From Armatimonadota bacterium (GTDB lineage: Bacteria; Armatimonadota; Zipacnadia; JAUWAU01), in assembly GCA_030601885.1 (NCBI GenBank), contig JAUWAU010000007.1:182664-246663 (forward strand): 64,000 nt of DNA, given 5' to 3'. Below the pieces are notes generated by a model. That model did no database searches, was not told the origin of the DNA, and was given only the letters and a program-made list of their open reading frames with translations. Below, piece after piece: positions 52,275 to 61,089 of the stretch. Numbering within the stretch: the first letter of the stretch is position 1; every line of letters starts with the position of its first letter. The position numbers and the translations under genes are program-made.

Positions 52275-53195
52275 CTACTCTAGTGCCTTGTGCGCCTCCA
52301 CCAGGAACACGATGTTCGCCGCCGCCAGGTGAAGAGCGTAAGCCGCGAAGTGGGCCGGGATCTCGAGCGGGGTAGCCCCCTGGCCGTGACCGCTGGTCTT
52401 GTTCCTGATGGTGGGCAGACCCGACGCCATCGCGGTCCGGAGCCCTGCGAAGTGGCTCCGCAAGTACGGCGGGACGAGCTCCTTCTGCAGCACTGTGTCC
52501 AGCAAGGGCTTTGCAGTCGCGTTGACCGGGTAGGACCACCCCTGCGCATCGCAGATGCTCTTCATCGTGCTTTCGAACGACTTGAGCGCCCCCGCGATGG
52601 CCTCCTTCTGTCTCCCGTGCCGGTAGTGCTCGTGCGCGCGCATGAACTCATCGGATGGCCCGGAGAAGTCCGCGTTCTGCAGCAGGGAAATGGCTGGCTT
52701 GGCCACCTCTTCGTGCACGTACTGCGAATCCATTCTGACGAGCTTCCCGCCAGCAAACTGATACCCGATCCCGTGCTGCCCGAACCGGTGGTTGAGCTCC
52801 CCGATAGCGTCGTCTGGATCCTGTCGGTCCTCGTCCGGGAAGTCGCGCAGGCGCCCATCGATCAACTGAAATGTCAGTTCGATAATGTCGAGGGCGGGTG
52901 CCGTCTCCGCCGTCAACAGGAACTCCTCGCACCGCAGGTCGGGACTGTCATGAGGGGCGCCCAGCCCGAAAACGCCTAGCTCGCGCGCGAGTGTGTCGTG
53001 GGCAGTTCGCCAGTAAGGGTTGGAAACGGGCTCGAACCTGGGTTCTGTGCGCACGAACGGGCCCACCGCCTCACGCCAGATGTGGATTACCTGGACACGA
53101 AAGGGCGTCGGGAGATGGTCATACTGGTAGACATCGCGCTGCGCTTGGCCTTCGGCCTTCTTCTGGCGTTTTGAAAAGGTTTCGTAGATCGGCAT
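52275..53195 (-). CDS. AbiJ/STM4504-like abortive-infection family protein
   Basis: 306 residues. The start MPIYETFSKRQKKAEG and DVYQYDHLPTPFRVQVIHIW are characteristic of the STM4504/CBY_0614 family, with an AbiJ-type N-terminal domain. The C-terminal part (HEHYRHGRQKEAIAGALKSFES, then LRTAMASGLPTIRNKTSGHG) has the RNKxxxHG pattern of Abi/HEPN-type C-terminal domains. This supports a phage-defence role, possibly as an RNase. The start at 53195 is chosen by homology; the frame is open to 53255. It stands between the rnhB and acetyltransferase genes. Confidence 0.7.
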   Translation of the reverse strand: MPIYETFSKRQKKAEGQAQRDVYQYDHLPTPFRVQVIHIWREAVGPFVRTEPRFEPVSNPYWRTAHDTLARELGVFGLGAPHDSPDLRCEEFLLTAETAPALDIIELTFQLIDGRLRDFPDEDRQDPDDAIGELNHRFGQHGIGYQFAGGKLVRMDSQYVHEEVAKPAISLLQNADFSGPSDEFMRAHEHYRHGRQKEAIAGALKSFESTMKSICDAQGWSYPVNATAKPLLDTVLQKELVPPYLRSHFAGLRTAMASGLPTIRNKTSGHGQGATPLEIPAHFAAYALHLAAANIVFLVEAHKALE

Positions 53196-53372
53196 GTCTC
53201 GCCACCGCCTATGGTTCTCTGCGTAGCGGGCACGCACGCGGGCTACCATCCCCACTGAGGGGACAGTAGTCCCAAGAGCATCATACGGAGAAGATCATCA
53301 CCTGTCAAGCGGGAGGACCCCGGGGAGCGGTCCTCCGCGCACGCATGCTCGCCTGACCGCCATTGGCCAAGG

Positions 53373-54212
53373 CTACCCCAACCCCAGCCTCAACTGCCTC
53401 ACCGGCTCGAAGCTGCGGCGGTGGATGGGGGAGGGGCCGTGGCGGTCGAGGGCGGCGAGGTGCTCGGCGGTGCCGTAGCCCTTGTTCTGGGCGAGGCCGT
53501 ACTCGGGGTACTGCTCGTGCAGCGCACGCATCATCCGGTCGCGCTCGACCTTGGCGATGATGGAGGCCGCGGCGATGCACTGGCAGCAGTCGTCGCCGTC
53601 CACGATGCACCGGTGCGGCAGGCAGAGGCAATCTATCGGGCGGCCGTCGATGAGGATGTAATCGGGCCACGTCGGCAGGGCGGCAATGGCCCGGCGCATC
53701 GCCTCGTAGGTGGCGCGGAGGATGTTGAGGCGGTCGATCTCCTCCGGGCTGGCGAAGCCGATGGCGTGCGCGAGGGCGGATTCGGTGAGCTGCTCGTACA
53801 GCTCTTCACGGCGTTCCGGCGTGAGACGCTTGGAGTCGCGGATGCCCTCGATGGGGCAGGGATGCGGGAGGATGATGGCCCCGGCGACGACCGGCCCGGC
53901 AAGGGCGCCCCGGCCGGCCTCGTCTACGCCGGCGAGCAGGTGGTATCCGGCGCGGCGGGCGGCGCGTTCGTGGGGGTCGGGGTGGGCGAGTCGTGGGGTG
54001 GACGATGCGGCCTTATTGTAAGGCGGGCGTGCCCACGCCCGCCGCCAAGGCGTAGCGGACGGAACGACCGCCCGACAGCAGCAACGAAGGGTGGCGGGGA
54101 TAGGCACCCCCGCCCTACAATCATGACCGATGTTGGCGGGGGACAGAGCCCCCGCCCTACACAAGGACGGTGCGTATGTGGTGCTCTGACTACGGCACCC
54201 TCGCCTGTTCAT
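53373..54212 (-). CDS. rnhB: Ribonuclease HII with a repeat-derived N-terminal extension
   Basis: 279 codons if translated from the ATG at 54212. Residues ~88-279 are a full RNase HII: LLAGVDEAGRGALAGPVVAGA, IRDSKRLTPERREELYE, YILIDGRP, AASIIAKVERDRMM and LAQNKGYGTAEHL, with the catalytic Asp-Glu-Asp residues. Residues ~1-70 are translation of three REP palindromes at 54016-54161. No normal start codon lies between the repeats and DEAGRG. The native start has apparently been displaced, and translation may begin at 54212 (inside the lepB 3' end) or at a GTG at 54107. It cleaves RNA in RNA-DNA hybrids. Confidence 0.88.
   Translation of the reverse strand: MNRRGCRSQSTTYAPSLCRAGALSPANIGHDCRAGVPIPATLRCCCRAVVPSATPWRRAWARPPYNKAASSTPRLAHPDPHERAARRAGYHLLAGVDEAGRGALAGPVVAGAIILPHPCPIEGIRDSKRLTPERREELYEQLTESALAHAIGFASPEEIDRLNILRATYEAMRRAIAALPTWPDYILIDGRPIDCLCLPHRCIVDGDDCCQCIAAASIIAKVERDRMMRALHEQYPEYGLAQNKGYGTAEHLAALDRHGPSPIHRRSFEPVRQLRLGLG
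54016..54161. repeat. Three RAYT-type REP palindromes between lepB and rnhB
   Basis: Copies are at 54016-54046 (TTGTAAGGCGGGCGTGCCCA type), 54092-54120 and 54135-54161. The last two are in inverted orientation, ending in CCGCCCTACA. All share the TGTAGGGCGGGG core with the RAYT termini. Confidence 0.85.
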
Positions 54213-54984
54213 GGATGCCGAGCACCTTTTGTCCCGTGTCGCTCTCGTCGGGCGCGTCCGAGCCCTCGTCGTCGTACCTCAGCTTCGAGCGCAGGAGGCG
54301 CGGCCAGGGGTTGTCCCTTGACCAGGGAGCGCTCCTGGCGAAGAACACCACCATGGCCTTGCCCAGGATGTTCTCGCGCGGCAGGCCCGGGCGCGGGTAG
54401 TCGTCGCCGTCGGCGCCCTCGTCCTGCCATTTCCGGCTGTCGTTGCTGTTGTTGCGGTTGTCGCCGAAGAAGAAGTACTGCCCCGGCGGAACCTGCCGCG
54501 GGCCCCAATCGGTGAAGGACGGCTCGAACTTGTGCGGTTCGTCGAGCGGCCGGCCGTTGAGATGCACGACGCCGTCGCGCACCTCTATGGTGTCGCCCGG
54601 CGCGGCCATGCAGCGTTTTATGAAGTCGGGACGCGACGGGTCGGCCCAGCGGGGGGCCTTGAACACGATGATCTCCCCCGCCCGCGGGTCGCGGAAGCGA
54701 TAGATGAACTTGTTGACGAGGATCCGGTCGTTGATCTTGAGCGTGGGCAGCATGGATTCGGAGGGGATGTAGAAGGCCTGGATGACGAAGGGGCGGACGA
54801 TGCAGAAGACCAGCAGAAGTGCGATGAGGCCGGAGTCCACGAACTCCACGACGGTTCGCTGGGCGGTGCCGCCCATGAGGCGAATTCGGGGCACGACGAG
54901 GCGGAGAAAAATGCCGAGCCCGATGAGCGCGACGACCTCCCAGGGGTTGTCGAGTGCAAAGGTGGATCCGTGCTGCTGCGGCAT
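54190..54984 (-). CDS. lepB: Signal peptidase I (copy 1)
   Basis: 264 residues. One or two N-terminal membrane helices (WEVVALIGLGIFLRLVV; LIALLLVFCIVRPFVIQAF) precede the catalytic domain. The serine is in YIPSESMLPTL, the lysine in PDFIKRCMAAPGD, and box E is FFFGDNRNNSNDSR. It removes signal peptides outside the inner membrane. The ATG at 54984 follows GGAGG. It is a tandem paralogue of the gene at 55043. Confidence 0.94.
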   Translation of the reverse strand: MPQQHGSTFALDNPWEVVALIGLGIFLRLVVPRIRLMGGTAQRTVVEFVDSGLIALLLVFCIVRPFVIQAFYIPSESMLPTLKINDRILVNKFIYRFRDPRAGEIIVFKAPRWADPSRPDFIKRCMAAPGDTIEVRDGVVHLNGRPLDEPHKFEPSFTDWGPRQVPPGQYFFFGDNRNNSNDSRKWQDEGADGDDYPRPGLPRENILGKAMVVFFARSAPWSRDNPWPRLLRSKLRYDDEGSDAPDESDTGQKVLGIHEQARVP

Positions 54985-55042
54985 GCCGGCCTCCGGGGCG
55001 GAGCGCCAGCGGGCGTGTGGAGCCAATCCCGCAGCGTCCCGG

Positions 55043-55846
55043 CTACGGCGCCGCCCTCGCCTGCTCGCCTATGGCGAGGACCTCGCCCTTCGTGTCGTGC
55101 TCCGCGGAGGCTTCGGAGCCGTCCGCGTAGCTCAGCGCTGAGCGCAGGAGGCGCGGCCAGGGATTGCTCTTTGACCATGGCGCGCTCCTGGCGAAGAATA
55201 CCACCATGGCTTTCCCGAGGATGCGCTCCCGCGGCAGGCCCGGACGCGGATACGCTCCCCCGGCCGTGCCGTAGTCTTCCCACTTCCGACTGTCGTTGCT
55301 GTTGTTGCGGTTGTCGCCGAAGACGTAGTACTGGCCTGGCGGCACGCGCCGCGGGCCCCAGTCCTCCCGCGGCCGCTCCAGTTCGTATGGCTCATCCAAC
55401 GGGCGGTCATTCAGATACACAACGCCGTCGCGCACCTCGATGGTGTCGCCGGGGCCGGCGATACAGCGCTTGATGAAGTCGCGGGCCGACGGGGCATCCG
55501 GGTCCGCCCAGCGCGGCGCCTTGAACACGATGATCTCCCCGGGCCGTGGGTCGCGAAAGCGGTAGATGAACTTGTTGACCAGGATGCGGTCGTTGATCTT
55601 GAGCGTGGGCAGCATGGATTCGGAGGGGATGTAGAAGGCCTGGATCACGAAGGGGCGCACGATGCAGAACACGAGCAGGAGTGCGATCAGCCCCGAGTCC
55701 ACGAACTCGACGATGGTGCCCCGAACAGTGCCGCTCAGAAGCCCGACGCGGGGCAGTATCAGGCGGAGAAAGACGCCAAGGCCGATAAGCGCGACAACCT
55801 CCCAGGGGTCGTCAAGCGCCAAGGTCATTGAGGGATGCTGCGGCAT
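55043..55846 (-). CDS. lepB: Signal peptidase I (copy 2)
   Basis: 267 residues, with the same plan: membrane helices, YIPSESMLPTLKINDRI, DFIKRCIAGPGDTIEVRDGV and YVFGDNRNNSNDSRKW. It is highly similar to copy 1 over its full length, with most differences in the substrate-facing loop and C-terminal tail. It follows rplS, the usual neighbour of lepB. Confidence 0.95.
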   Translation of the reverse strand: MPQHPSMTLALDDPWEVVALIGLGVFLRLILPRVGLLSGTVRGTIVEFVDSGLIALLLVFCIVRPFVIQAFYIPSESMLPTLKINDRILVNKFIYRFRDPRPGEIIVFKAPRWADPDAPSARDFIKRCIAGPGDTIEVRDGVVYLNDRPLDEPYELERPREDWGPRRVPPGQYYVFGDNRNNSNDSRKWEDYGTAGGAYPRPGLPRERILGKAMVVFFARSAPWSKSNPWPRLLRSALSYADGSEASAEHDTKGEVLAIGEQARAAP

Positions 55847-55877
55847 GCTGTTCTCCGGGTCAGAGCGTCACCAGGCG

Positions 55878-56222
55878 TTAGCGTTCCTTCTCTCGCACGC
55901 GAGCCTTCTTGCCGACGCGCTGGCGCAGGTAGTACAGCTTCGCCCGCCGCGTTCTCCCTCTACGCACCACTTCGATCCTGTCGATAAACGGGGAGTGCAG
56001 CAAGAAGATGCGCTCCACGCCGACGTTCTGCGAGATGCGACGCACGGTGAAGTTGGCGCGCAGGCCCGACTTGGCCCGTCTCAACACGGTGCCCTCGAAG
56101 CTCTGCGTCCGCTCGCGCTCGCCCTCTTTGATGCGCACGTGCACGCGCACCGTGTCGCCCGCCCGAAAGTCGGGAATGTCTTCCTTCATCGCCTCAGCTT
56201 CTATTTGACGTATGATGTCCAT
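55878..56222 (-). CDS. rplS: 50S ribosomal protein bL19
   Basis: 114 residues. [44 protein letters not shown] and [33 protein letters not shown] are standard bL19. The ATG at 56222 follows GGAGG; the open frame upstream is translated repeat. Confidence 0.97.
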   Translation of the reverse strand: MDIIRQIEAEAMKEDIPDFRAGDTVRVHVRIKEGERERTQSFEGTVLRRAKSGLRANFTVRRISQNVGVERIFLLHSPFIDRIEVVRRGRTRRAKLYYLRQRVGKKARVREKER

Positions 56223-56259
56223 GCCTGGTGCCTCCAACCCGGCCTCCGCTGCTGCCGAT

Positions 56260-56405
56260 GTGGCGCAGCCTGCCAGGCTGCGAAATGCAGATGTGCGGTG
56301 AGCCCTCTGCCCCTCCCCGGCGCAGCCGGCGCTGCCACAGGCTGGCAGCCTGTGCCACACGATGGCAGCCTGTGCCACACGATGGCAGCTTGTGCCACAC
56401 GATGG
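56260..56405. repeat. Family-2 palindromes and a 20-bp tandem run between trmD and rplS
   Basis: A hairpin GCGCAGCCTG/CAGGCTGCG lies at 56260-56283. CACAGGCTG/CAGCCTGTG lies near 56336. The unit TGTGCCACACGATGGCAGC then repeats about three times (56351-56405). It resembles the family-2 copies at 10677 and 49663. Confidence 0.75.
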
Positions 56406-56418
56406 CGCGCGGGGACGT

Positions 56419-57144
56419 CTACGAGTCCTCGCTGAGCAGCTCAACGTCCTCTTCGCTCAGCGTCACGTGCTCGAACAGCTCCGGCCGACGCTCGCGGGTG
56501 CGAAGCAGCGCCTGCTTGCGGCGCCACTTCCTGATCTGTTCGTGGTGCCCACCGAGCAGCACCTCGGGCACCTCAAGCCCGCGAAAACTCCGCGGCCGGG
56601 TGTACTGCGGATACTCGATGAGGCCCTCGGAGAATGACTCGTCGGCGACGGAATCTTCGTTCCCAACTGCCCCCGGAAGCAGCCGCGCCACGGCGTCAAT
56701 GAGCACCAGCGCTGGCAGCTCGCCCCCCGTCAGGACGTAATCGCCCACGGATATCTCCTCGTCAACCAGCGCCTCGCGCACCCGCTCGTCCACGCCCTCG
56801 TACCGGCCGCACAGGAGCAGCAGCGCCGGCCGCTGGGCCAGTTCGCGCGCCTTGGCCTGCGTGAGCACGGCGCCCTGCGGCGTCAGGAAGACCGTGTGCG
56901 GCGGCGGCTCCGCGTCCTCCCGGATGCTCTCGACGGCGGCGAACCACGGCTCGGGCTTCATCAGCATCCCGGCGCCGCCGCCGAAGGGATAGTCGTCCAC
57001 CACGTGATGCTTATCCGTGGTGAAATCCCGCAGATTGTGCACGCGCACGTCCAGCAGTCCGCTGTCGCGCACCCGCTTGATGATGCTGCAGTCCAGCGGG
57101 CCGCCGAATATCTCCGGAAAGATCGTCACAACGTCCACGCGCAT
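56419..57144 (-). CDS. trmD: tRNA (guanine-N1)-methyltransferase
   Basis: 241 residues. [55 protein letters not shown] and [20 protein letters not shown] are the SPOUT knot motifs of TrmD, which methylates G37 of tRNAs to prevent frameshifting. Nothing is odd apart from the repeats after it. Confidence 0.97.
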   Translation of the reverse strand: MRVDVVTIFPEIFGGPLDCSIIKRVRDSGLLDVRVHNLRDFTTDKHHVVDDYPFGGGAGMLMKPEPWFAAVESIREDAEPPPHTVFLTPQGAVLTQAKARELAQRPALLLLCGRYEGVDERVREALVDEEISVGDYVLTGGELPALVLIDAVARLLPGAVGNEDSVADESFSEGLIEYPQYTRPRSFRGLEVPEVLLGGHHEQIRKWRRKQALLRTRERRPELFEHVTLSEEDVELLSEDS

Positions 57145-57183
57145 ACCAGGTCCGCTCGCTCGAGCGCGGGCAGGCCCCCCCGC

Positions 57184-57696
57184 TCACAGCAAGCCCTCGA
57201 TGGGCTCGATGATCAACTGCCCGGCTTCGAGATCCACACGCTTGACGACATCGGGTATCGCCGGTATCAGCGCCCGCTCGGTGACGTACACATCGTTGGC
57301 CCCGGTGCGGAGCACGTCGGTGATCTCTCCGACGACGTCGCCGTCCGTGGTGACGACGCGGAGCCCAACGATGTCGTCCACATAATAGTGCCCCTCAGGC
57401 AGCGGCGCCCCCATGGAGCGCCTGATGGCGAGCGTGGCGCCGCGAAGCCTTTGCGCCGATGCCCGGTCCGGCACACCCGCGAGGCCGATGAGAAAGCCGC
57501 GCTTGTGGGTGCGAACCGACTCGATCTCGCTGACGGTGCCGGGGCCGTTGGACGGAGTCAGCAGCACGCGGTCAAGCTCATGGATATGCTCGGGGAAGTC
57601 GGTCAGTGGGATGACCTTCAGCTCCCCGCGAATGCCGTGCGCCCCCACAACCTTCCCGATGATCAAATCCCATGGCTCGCCTTCAGTGTCGCCCAT
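57184..57696 (-). CDS. rimM: Ribosome maturation factor RimM
   Basis: 170 residues. The N-terminal IIGKVVGAHGIRGELKVIPLTDFPE and the C-terminal PRC barrel (HYYVDDIVGLRVVTTDGDVVG...LIPAIPDVVKRVDLEAGQLII) are standard. It assists 30S head assembly. Lies between ylqD-like and trmD genes. Confidence 0.95.
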   Translation of the reverse strand: MGDTEGEPWDLIIGKVVGAHGIRGELKVIPLTDFPEHIHELDRVLLTPSNGPGTVSEIESVRTHKRGFLIGLAGVPDRASAQRLRGATLAIRRSMGAPLPEGHYYVDDIVGLRVVTTDGDVVGEITDVLRTGANDVYVTERALIPAIPDVVKRVDLEAGQLIIEPIEGLL

Positions 57697-57748
57697 GGCC
57701 TATACCCGCAACGACCCTGTCGTGCGCGGCGTGTGCCGGCCGACCGAA

Positions 57749-58417
57749 TCACTTGTCAGTCGGGGCCTTTTCCGATGACTGTTCGCCTTCGGAGGCGAGC
57801 CGCAGTTGTGACCCCTGTGCCGGCTGAGCCCCCCCGGGTGTGATAATCTGGACGCCGCGGGGGCGCTCCGGCTGTGCTGCGGCGTCGCCGGCAGGCGTTC
57901 CCGGTGTGCCGACGGTGCCCATGCGCTGCTCAAACTCGTCCGCGGCCGCGTCGGCCGTGTCTGGGTCCACCTTGCGGATCTCCTGCACGACGTTGTCCTT
58001 CACCACCAGCTCAACGCCGCACATGAGCTCACTCAGGTTGTCTCCGGGCTTCACCTCGGCGAGGGTCTCGATGGTCCCGCGCAGATACTCCGTCCCGAGC
58101 TCGAGGCCCTCGGCCTGCTTCTTGTGGGCCGACAAGCGCCCCTTGAGCTGCTCGCGGCGCCGCTTCTCTACCTCCATCTGCTGCCGCACTGCCATCGCCT
58201 GCTGCGGGTTAGCGCGGAACAGATTGGTGACGAGCCGTGTAGAGGTATCCTCAAGCTGCTTGAGCTCGTCGTCCACGCCATCAATGGCTTGCTGGTACTC
58301 GCCGGCGAGCTGCTCCCTGAGGCGCTCCGTCACGATGGCCCAGAGACGAGTTGTCCGGGTCATGGTGATTGCCGGTAGCTGATTCTTCTCGTTCGGCTCG
58401 TCGCTTGCGTCGCTCAC
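57749..58417 (-). CDS. YlqD-like protein
   Basis: 222 residues from a GTG. The middle is a charged coiled-coil helix (ELKQLEDTSTRLVTNLF, MEVEKRRREQLKGRL), followed by GTIETLAEVKPGDNLSEL and VVKDNVVQEIRKV. The last ~60 residues are low complexity. Its position between khpA and rimM is that of Bacillus ylqD, and the coiled-coil plus small beta-domain plan agrees. The function of YlqD is not known. The family assignment rests on synteny and overall look. Confidence 0.6.
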   Translation of the reverse strand: MSDASDEPNEKNQLPAITMTRTTRLWAIVTERLREQLAGEYQQAIDGVDDELKQLEDTSTRLVTNLFRANPQQAMAVRQQMEVEKRRREQLKGRLSAHKKQAEGLELGTEYLRGTIETLAEVKPGDNLSELMCGVELVVKDNVVQEIRKVDPDTADAAADEFEQRMGTVGTPGTPAGDAAAQPERPRGVQIITPGGAQPAQGSQLRLASEGEQSSEKAPTDK

Positions 58418-58513
58418 TGGCTATAGCCTCCATGCCGTGGCCGACTGCGCGCGCCCGTGGCGCCGGACAGCCGCCTCAGCAGCCGGGTCCCACGAAATGT
58501 GGGACGCCCAATT

Positions 58514-58777
58514 CTAATATGGTTCTGCGCCGACGTCTCGCTCGATGGGGTCCAAGATTTCGACGTTGGCTTTCTTGTTCTGCTTCATCGCGGCGGCGCT
58601 GACGATAGTGCGAATCGCGGCGGCGGTTCTTCCCTGCTTGCCGATCACCTTGCCCATGTCCTCCTCCGCCACGTGCACCTCAAACAAGATCGTGCGCTCC
58701 CCCTCGATGAGATGAACCTGGACGGCGTCGGGATTGTCCACAAGGTGGCGCACGAGGTACTCGACGAGCTCCTGCAT
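58514..58777 (-). CDS. khpA: KH-domain RNA-binding protein KhpA
   Basis: 87 residues. ELVEYLVRHLVDNPDAVQV and the GxxG-containing GKVIGKQGRTAAAIRTIV define the single-KH UPF0109 family, which binds RNA with KhpB. Next to rpsP as usual. Confidence 0.94.
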   Translation of the reverse strand: MQELVEYLVRHLVDNPDAVQVHLIEGERTILFEVHVAEEDMGKVIGKQGRTAAAIRTIVSAAAMKQNKKANVEILDPIERDVGAEPY

Positions 58778-58926
58778 GATGAGTGGCTCCCTGGACGTGT
58801 CGGTGTCGGGTGCTTGAACAGCCTACACTGCTCGCGCACGAGGTGCTGTCCGTGAGGTGAGTATACCCAGAAGCTGCCGGTCCCCGCTCATCCCTACGCT
58901 GCGGCGCCGTGTGCCCGCGCAGGCTG

Positions 58927-59274
58927 CTACTGTATGGCGTCTGACTCGGCTGCCTCAGCCTCCTGATCCGGGGGCTCCGTCGCCGTCTCCTCGGCGGCGG
59001 GCGCTTTGCCTTTCTTCAGGGCATCGAACTGCTGCAGGATGCCTTTGGCGCGCAGCAGCGAGCGAGCCGTGTCCGACGGTTGAGCGCCCTTTTGCAGCCA
59101 CGCAAGCGCCCGCTCGGCGTCCACCTCAATGAGCGGCGGATCCGGTTGTGGGTCGTAGTAGCCGATCTCCTCGATGCTGCGGCCATCGCGCGGCTTCCGC
59201 TGATCGGCGATGACGATGCGGTAGAACGGCCGCTTCTTCCGGCCCATTCGCTTAAGTCTAATCCGGGTGGCCAA
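58927..59274 (-). CDS. rpsP: 30S ribosomal protein bS16
   Basis: 115 residues from a TTG with GAGGAGG upstream (TTG-GCC-ACC gives [14 protein letters not shown]). [28 protein letters not shown] and [20 protein letters not shown] are standard. An acidic Ala/Glu tail of ~25 residues is added. The longer frame to 59292 is not supported. Confidence 0.95.
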   Translation of the reverse strand: MATRIRLKRMGRKKRPFYRIVIADQRKPRDGRSIEEIGYYDPQPDPPLIEVDAERALAWLQKGAQPSDTARSLLRAKGILQQFDALKKGKAPAAEETATEPPDQEAEAAESDAIQ

Positions 59275-59425
59275 ATTCCAAGACCTCCTCAACTCGCCTG
59301 ATGCCTGGCATCGCCAGAGGCGACCAACACTACAACGGCGCTTTGTCCGACAGTGTGATTCTTCACTCCGTTCAGAATGACACTCCCGCTAGGCCGCTGG
59401 TTTTGGGATAGTCTCTAAATCGGTA

Positions 59426-60766
59426 TCACCGAAATCGGAGCGGCATTCGCACCTTCTTCACTCGTGGCGCGGGCTGCACGCCCTGGAGCATGCCCTTCAT
59501 CATCTCTTGGAACTCGCGGAATTGCTTGAGGACGATGTTCACGTCCTGCACCTGCATCCCGCTGCCACGGGCGACGCGCCGCTTTCGGCTGGCGTTCAGA
59601 ATAGTTGTGTCCAGGCGCTCCTGCATGGTCATCGAATCGATGACGGCTCCCATGTGGTCGAGGTCCTTCTCGTCCACTTCCAAGTCGAGCATTCCCTGCT
59701 CCTGCAGGCCGGGGATCATCTGCACGAGTTGCTGGATCGGCCCCATCTTGCGGACCTGCCCCAAGTGGTCGCGAAAATCTTGCAGCGTCAGCGTGCCCTC
59801 GGCGACCTTCTGCACGACCTGCTGCGCCTGCTCCTGATCCAGGGTCCGCTGGGCGTGCTCGATGAGCGTGAGAATATCGCCCATGCCCAGGATGCGCGAC
59901 GCCATGCGGTCGGGGTGGAACGGCTCCAGGCCATCCACCCTCTCGCTGATGGTGACGAACTTGATCGGCTTGCCGGTGATCTCCCGCACCGACAGCGCCG
60001 CACCACCGCGAGCGTCCCCGTCCAGCTTCGTCAGGATTATCCCGTCAATGTGCAGCCGCCGGCCGAACTCCTCCGCCACATTCACCGCGTCCTGGCCCGT
60101 CATCGCGTCCACCACGAGCAGCGTCTCCCGATGCTCGAGACTGCTTTCGAGCTGCTCGAGCTCTTCCATCATCTCATTATCTATGTGAAGCCGCCCGGCG
60201 GTGTCGATGATGATGACATCGTGCCCGTCCGACTTCGCTTTGGCCAGGCCCGCCTTGACGATGTCAACCGGGCGATTGGTGCCCATGCTGAACACGGGCA
60301 CATTTGCCTGCTCGCCCACCGCGTGGAGCTGATCGATGGCCGCCGGCCTGTACACGTCAACGGCGCACAGAAGGGGACGGTGCCCGTCGCGGGCCAGATA
60401 ATGCCCCAGCTTACCGCACGTGCTCGTCTTCCCGCTGCCGTGAAGGCCACAGATCATCAGCGCCGTTGGCGCGTTTGCGGCGAGCTTCAGCGGGACGGCG
60501 GCGTCGCCCAGGAGGTGTATGAGCTCCTCGTGGACGATTTTGACCACTTGCTCGCCCGGGCGCAGGCTCTTGAGGACGTCCTCGCCCTTCGCCTTCTGGT
60601 TGATGCGATTGACGAAGCTCTTGACGACACGGAAGTGGACGTCGGCTTCCAGCAGGGCCAGCCGTACGTCTCTCATGCCCTGCTGGATGTCTTTGTCCCG
60701 CAAGGTCCCCCGGCGGGCCATGCGTTCGAGCGCGCCCCGCAAACGGCCCGTGAGCGACTCGAACAC
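59426..60766 (-). CDS. ffh: Signal recognition particle protein Ffh
   Basis: 446 residues. The N-domain begins VFESLTGRLRGALERM. The GTPase has G1 GLHGSGKTST (a Ser where Thr is usual), DVYRPAAIDQL, DTAGRLHID and TKLDGDARGG. The M domain has the RNA-binding RVARGSGMQVQDVN and a Met-rich helix (MKGMLQGV). GTG at 60766 gives the typical start; a GTG at 60775 with closer GGAGAGGAG is possible. First gene of the SRP/ribosome operon. Confidence 0.96.
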   Translation of the reverse strand: MFESLTGRLRGALERMARRGTLRDKDIQQGMRDVRLALLEADVHFRVVKSFVNRINQKAKGEDVLKSLRPGEQVVKIVHEELIHLLGDAAVPLKLAANAPTALMICGLHGSGKTSTCGKLGHYLARDGHRPLLCAVDVYRPAAIDQLHAVGEQANVPVFSMGTNRPVDIVKAGLAKAKSDGHDVIIIDTAGRLHIDNEMMEELEQLESSLEHRETLLVVDAMTGQDAVNVAEEFGRRLHIDGIILTKLDGDARGGAALSVREITGKPIKFVTISERVDGLEPFHPDRMASRILGMGDILTLIEHAQRTLDQEQAQQVVQKVAEGTLTLQDFRDHLGQVRKMGPIQQLVQMIPGLQEQGMLDLEVDEKDLDHMGAVIDSMTMQERLDTTILNASRKRRVARGSGMQVQDVNIVLKQFREFQEMMKGMLQGVQPAPRVKKVRMPLRFR

Positions 60767-61089
60767 GCGGATCACGCTCCTCTCCCCGGCTCCGCCCCCC
60801 ATTTTCAGGGACAGTGCCGCACGACAGCCCCTCTAGACGCAAGCACGCGCCGATTCTCGGCGCGCGGCGCAGGAACGAGTGATTATAGCGGTGCTGTGGC
60901 GCAATTGTCAAGCGGCGCATGGCACCCGGCGCAATAGCCCCGGCGCAGCATCACGCGAATGACGCCACGGCATGTCAGACCTCATTCCGCACTGGGGCAG
61001 CCCCAAAAGGAACGGGGGCGCCGCAGACGAGTCCCTCCATCCATGCCCCGCCCTGCGCCTCGACTGGCACAGCCATCGGCGCACGAGCA

